Assembly (NCBI RefSeq): GCF_001046875.1
Contig: NZ_HF571038.1
Location: 1,127,323-1,162,353 of the forward strand
Direction: 5' to 3'
From: Nostocoides jenkinsii Ben 74
Lineage (GTDB): Bacteria > Actinomycetota > Actinomycetes > Actinomycetales > Dermatophilaceae
Length of the DNA stretch: 35,031 bases
In this document: positions 32,552 through 35,031 of the stretch, piece after piece
How positions within the stretch are numbered: the first letter of the stretch is position 1
Layout: the number at the start of each line of letters is the position of its first letter
Position numbers and translations under genes: made by a program
Notes under the pieces: generated by a model
Database searches by the model: none
What the model was told of the DNA's origin: nothing
The model's input: the letters and a program-made list of their open reading frames with translations, nothing else

Positions 32552-33144
32552 CACCCGTCCCGGGGCGGGTTCCGGACGGTCTCGATCCAGGCCCGCACCC
32601 GGTCCGCGGACTCCGCCACCGTCAGGCCGGTGGTGTCGATGATCTCGACCCGCCACCGCGGGTCATCGGGCCCCCAGCCAGCCCACCGGTCCCACATCAT
32701 CGGCGCCCAGGCGTTCGAGGTGAGCACATCCCGTCGGTAGGTCGGGTCGGCGGCGTGGTGGCGGTGCCAGTCTGCTCGGGCGAGGAAGGCGTCCTTGTCC
32801 TTCGCCGACCACACCCCCGGATCGCGCTCCGCCAACCGGCGCAGGCGCTCCTCGTCGGACACATCGATCAGGCAGACGGAGATGCGGCCCATCAGCGCCG
32901 CGGTCGGGACGGCCAGCGCCTCGCCGAGCGGTGATTGCGTGGTCAGCAGCACGTCGACGCCGCGGTCCTCGGCCGCGACGGCCTGTTGCACCCAGGACTC
33001 CAACCCCTGTTGGCGACAGACGGCGTCGGCATCCTCGGCGACGACGGCATCAACGTCATGAACCTCGAGATTGGGCACGTCCGTGAGCAGTCGACCGATG
33101 GCCGACTTGCCCGAGCACGTGGATCCCGTCAGCAGCAGTAACAC
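32551..33144 (-). CDS. P-loop nucleoside/small-molecule kinase-like protein
   Basis: 197 residues from GTG 33144, chosen because it places the P-loop strand at the start of the protein; ATG 33186 would overlap pabA by 29 nt. No strong ribosome site is seen for either. The P-loop GSTCSGKS (7-14) follows the strand VLLLLT. A lid-type Arg-rich stretch (DEERLRRLAERDPGVWS) and AWAPMMWDRWAGW further on suggest a small kinase with an acceptor site. Many actinobacteria have a class E sortase gene at this position; here there is a kinase-like protein instead. Substrate is unknown. It lies 13 nt after pabA. Confidence 0.75.
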   Translation of the reverse strand: MLLLLTGSTCSGKSAIGRLLTDVPNLEVHDVDAVVAEDADAVCRQQGLESWVQQAVAAEDRGVDVLLTTQSPLGEALAVPTAALMGRISVCLIDVSDEERLRRLAERDPGVWSAKDKDAFLARADWHRHHAADPTYRRDVLTSNAWAPMMWDRWAGWGPDDPRWRVEIIDTTGLTVAESADRVRAWIETVRNPPRDG

Positions 33145-33157
33145 AGGGGGAAGTCTG

Positions 33158-33817
33158 TCAGGTCGCCGCCACGCGGCGAGCGACATCGTCGTCCGCGACC
33201 ACCAGCGGGTGCATTCCCACCGACCGCGCGACGGCCGCGGTATCACCGCAGACGTCCAGCCAATTCGCGAGCAGTCGGTGCCCGCCGGTCGTCAGCACGC
33301 TCTCCGGGTGGAACTGAACCCCCTCCAGGGGCAACTCCCGGTGCCGGATCGCCATCACCACCCCGGATGCCGTATGCGCCGTCGCCACCAGTTCCGCCGG
33401 CATGGTCGCCGGCTCGATGGCCAGGGAGTGATATCGCGTCGCCGTGAACGGCGAAGGCAACCCGGCCAGCACCCCGCTGCCATCGTGGTGCACCTGCGAC
33501 GTTTGGCCGTGCCGGAGTTCCGGCGCGCGGGCGACGGTCGCGCCATACGCCACCGCCAACGCCTGGTGACCGAGGCACACCCCCAGCATCGGCTGGCGCC
33601 GCGCCGCGCACGCCTGAATCATCGGGATGGAGCACCCGGCGTCCTCCGGGGTCCCCGGGCCCGGGGAGATCAACACCCCGTCGTATGCCGCGCCCGCCGC
33701 CGGCTGGATCTCGTCCGTCCTCGCTACGGTCACCTCGGCGCCCAATTGCTCCAGATAACCCACGATCGTGAACACGAAGCTGTCGTAGTTGTCCACGACC
33801 AGGATTCGCCGCGGCAT
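33158..33817 (-). CDS. pabA: Aminodeoxychorismate/anthranilate synthase glutaminase subunit
   Basis: 219 residues, class I glutamine amidotransferase. VVDNYDSFVFTI at the N-terminus, SPGPGTPEDAG for the oxyanion region, nucleophile Cys81 in LGVCLGHQ, and His170/Glu172 in FHPES give a full triad. It releases ammonia from glutamine for a chorismate-using synthase in folate (PabB) or tryptophan (TrpE) synthesis. Which one cannot be settled here; pabA/trpG next to pknB is the usual actinobacterial location, and no pabB or trpE is in the window. The start is 3 nt beyond the pknB stop. Confidence 0.95.
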   Translation of the reverse strand: MPRRILVVDNYDSFVFTIVGYLEQLGAEVTVARTDEIQPAAGAAYDGVLISPGPGTPEDAGCSIPMIQACAARRQPMLGVCLGHQALAVAYGATVARAPELRHGQTSQVHHDGSGVLAGLPSPFTATRYHSLAIEPATMPAELVATAHTASGVVMAIRHRELPLEGVQFHPESVLTTGGHRLLANWLDVCGDTAAVARSVGMHPLVVADDDVARRVAAT

Positions 33818-33820
33818 ACG

Positions 33821-35031
33821 TCAGTGCCGTCGGGCCGGGCGTCGCCGACGCGGGATGCCGACCAGCAGCACCCACGCGAGGCCACCGGAAACCAGGCCCG
33901 CCCCGGAGGCGATGACTGCCGGATGGGTGGCATCGCTCGGTTGGGTGCGGGGGGTGGCGGGCGGCGACGTGAGCCCGCCGCCGTCGGAGGACGACGAACT
34001 GTCGCTGCTGCTGCTCTCACTGGTCGAGGGCGTGGTCGTGATCGTCGTGGTCTCGGTGACCGGCCGGGAGCGGGCGACGACGATCGAGACGGTGGCGCCG
34101 ACTTCGATTTTCCCGGGCAGGGGCTCCTGCCGGATGACCGTCCCCTCGGATTCGTCGCTGATCTCGCTGGTGCGGCTGACGATCAGGCCGAGGGAGTTGA
34201 GCAGGTCGCGCGCCTGGTCCTCGGTCTTGCCGACAAGATCGGGGAGGTCGATGCGCCCGCTGGCGATGGTCAGATCGACGGTGTCCCCTTCGTGCGCGTC
34301 GGCGAACGCGGCCGGTTCACTCGACACGACGCGTCCGGACTTCTGTAGCCGGGAGTCGATCCGCTCCACCCGGCCGAGGTTCAGGCCCGCGTCGGACAGG
34401 ATTTTCTGGGCCGTGGACAGGCTCTTGCCGGTCAGATTGGGCACACGCGTCGCGGCCGGCCCCGTCGAGATCGTCAAGGTCACCAGCGAGCCTTCGCGTT
34501 GCTCGGTGTTGCCGGCCGGGTCCTGGCGTACGACGAGATCCTCGGCCACCGTGCGACTCGCCTCGGTGGTCTTGGCCACGTCGAATCCCAGGAGTTCGAG
34601 CCGGGCCTTGGCCGTCTCGTAGGGCTCATCGAGGACGGCGGGCAGGGAGACCCGCGCGGGGCGCGAGTCGAGATACATCTTGCCCACGACCCCCAGCACC
34701 GCCAGCGCGGCGACCAACAAGGTGAGGGCGACGAAAAACCCGCGTCGTGATCGCGGTCGCTCCAGATCGCGAGGGATATCCAAGGTGCTCGTATGCTGCT
34801 CGCCCACCCCCGGCGCGGCGATCGGCTGCGCGGTCGCCCCCCGGGCGTCGGCGGGAGTCGCTGCGCCGGGGGAGTCCACCCGGGCCAGGGACCGGCGCGC
34901 GGCGGCGCTGATCGGCATACCCAGGCGGGCGGCCTGCAGGTCGGCCCGGAACGCCGACGCGTCCTGGTAGCGGTCGTCGCGATTCTTGGCCAACGCGTGA
35001 ACCACGATGGCGTCGAGCGCGTCCGGCACCG
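33821..35031 (-). CDS. pknB: PASTA Ser/Thr kinase PknB, 3' portion only
   Basis: The first residues visible, VPDALDAIVVHALAKNRDDRYQ, are the C-terminal lobe end of a PknB kinase domain; the catalytic part lies beyond the window's right edge. A linker and membrane helix (RRGFFVALTLLVAALAVLGV) follow, then three PASTA repeats (starting near VSLPAVLDEP, VPNLTGKSLS and LPDLVGKTED). After the third PASTA comes a Ser/Thr/Asp-rich stretch and a second hydrophobic segment (AVIASGAGLVSGGLAWVLLV) ending RRRRPARRH, so both ends of the PASTA region may be membrane-tethered. No LPXTG motif is present. PASTA repeats bind muropeptides and localise the kinase to growing wall. This kinase is separate from the locus kinase at 1209. 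Confidence 0.93.
   Translation of the reverse strand, partial: VPDALDAIVVHALAKNRDDRYQDASAFRADLQAARLGMPISAAARRSLARVDSPGAATPADARGATAQPIAAPGVGEQHTSTLDIPRDLERPRSRRGFFVALTLLVAALAVLGVVGKMYLDSRPARVSLPAVLDEPYETAKARLELLGFDVAKTTEASRTVAEDLVVRQDPAGNTEQREGSLVTLTISTGPAATRVPNLTGKSLSTAQKILSDAGLNLGRVERIDSRLQKSGRVVSSEPAAFADAHEGDTVDLTIASGRIDLPDLVGKTEDQARDLLNSLGLIVSRTSEISDESEGTVIRQEPLPGKIEVGATVSIVVARSRPVTETTTITTTPSTSESSSSDSSSSSDGGGLTSPPATPRTQPSDATHPAVIASGAGLVSGGLAWVLLVGIPRRRRPARRH

Noticed and set aside
33821-33960. Sortase signal at the PknB C-terminus
   Set aside because: A hydrophobic segment and basic tail are present, but no LPXTG-type motif precedes them.
1-35031. tRNA, rRNA or riboswitch
   Set aside because: No cloverleaf, rRNA-like segment or known riboswitch core was recognised; intergenic gaps are short.

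Overview
The window is high-GC DNA from an actinobacterium. The right end carries the conserved order ppiA - rhomboid - crgA - DUF881 - pabA - pknB that sits close to oriC in many Actinomycetota. Codon use and gene families suggest Micrococcales, perhaps Dermatophilaceae or Intrasporangiaceae, but nothing here fixes the genus. Gene density is high, and no stretch over 300 bases lacks a gene or gene remnant.

Left block (1 to about 26.9 kb): a compact, almost entirely plus-strand locus that combines an EssC-like type VII secretion (T7SS) core with a kinase/FHA/Ig-Fn3/MoxR/DUF58/transglutaminase-fold module. In order: a partial zinc-ribbon FHA protein, a membrane Ser/Thr kinase, a small FHA-like protein, and a 1471-residue FHA-FtsK ATPase with three P-loop modules. 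After a 133-bp gap come a WXG-like/proline-rich protein, a putative polymorphic-toxin-like T7SS substrate with a low-GC tail, two unrecognised proteins in 4-nt overlaps, and a WXG100-like protein. Then come a 2011-residue Ig/Fn3 surface protein, a MoxR ATPase, a DUF58 protein, a TgpA-like protein whose catalytic Cys position is Asp, an RDD-FHA protein and a zinc-ribbon membrane protein. The block ends in a decayed FHA-FHA-ABC gene of the Rv1747 type. Starts are mostly ATGA overlaps or short gaps, so few transcripts are likely. The kinase/Fn3/AAA/DUF58/transglutaminase set resembles the PFNA cluster described in Bifidobacterium. Here it is physically joined to an EssC-type secretion ATPase and WXG100 genes. 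Genes for EccB, EccD, EccE, mycosin and a PP2C phosphatase are not in the window.

Working model (inference): the kinase phosphorylates Thr sites read by up to four FHA or FHA-like proteins, including the secretion ATPase. The ATPase exports the WXG proteins and the toxin-like protein. The MoxR/DUF58/TgpA-like/Ig-Fn3 set forms an envelope assembly.

Middle block (26.8-29.9 kb): small envelope genes in mixed orientation (zinc-ribbon membrane protein, lipoprotein, PspC protein, 11-mer-repeat helical protein), with two strong inverted repeats.

Right block (30.0-35.0 kb): housekeeping genes ppiA and rhomboid on plus, then crgA, DUF881, a P-loop protein, pabA and the 3' part of pknB on minus. A hairpin with a DnaA-box sequence in its loop separates the two convergent groups.
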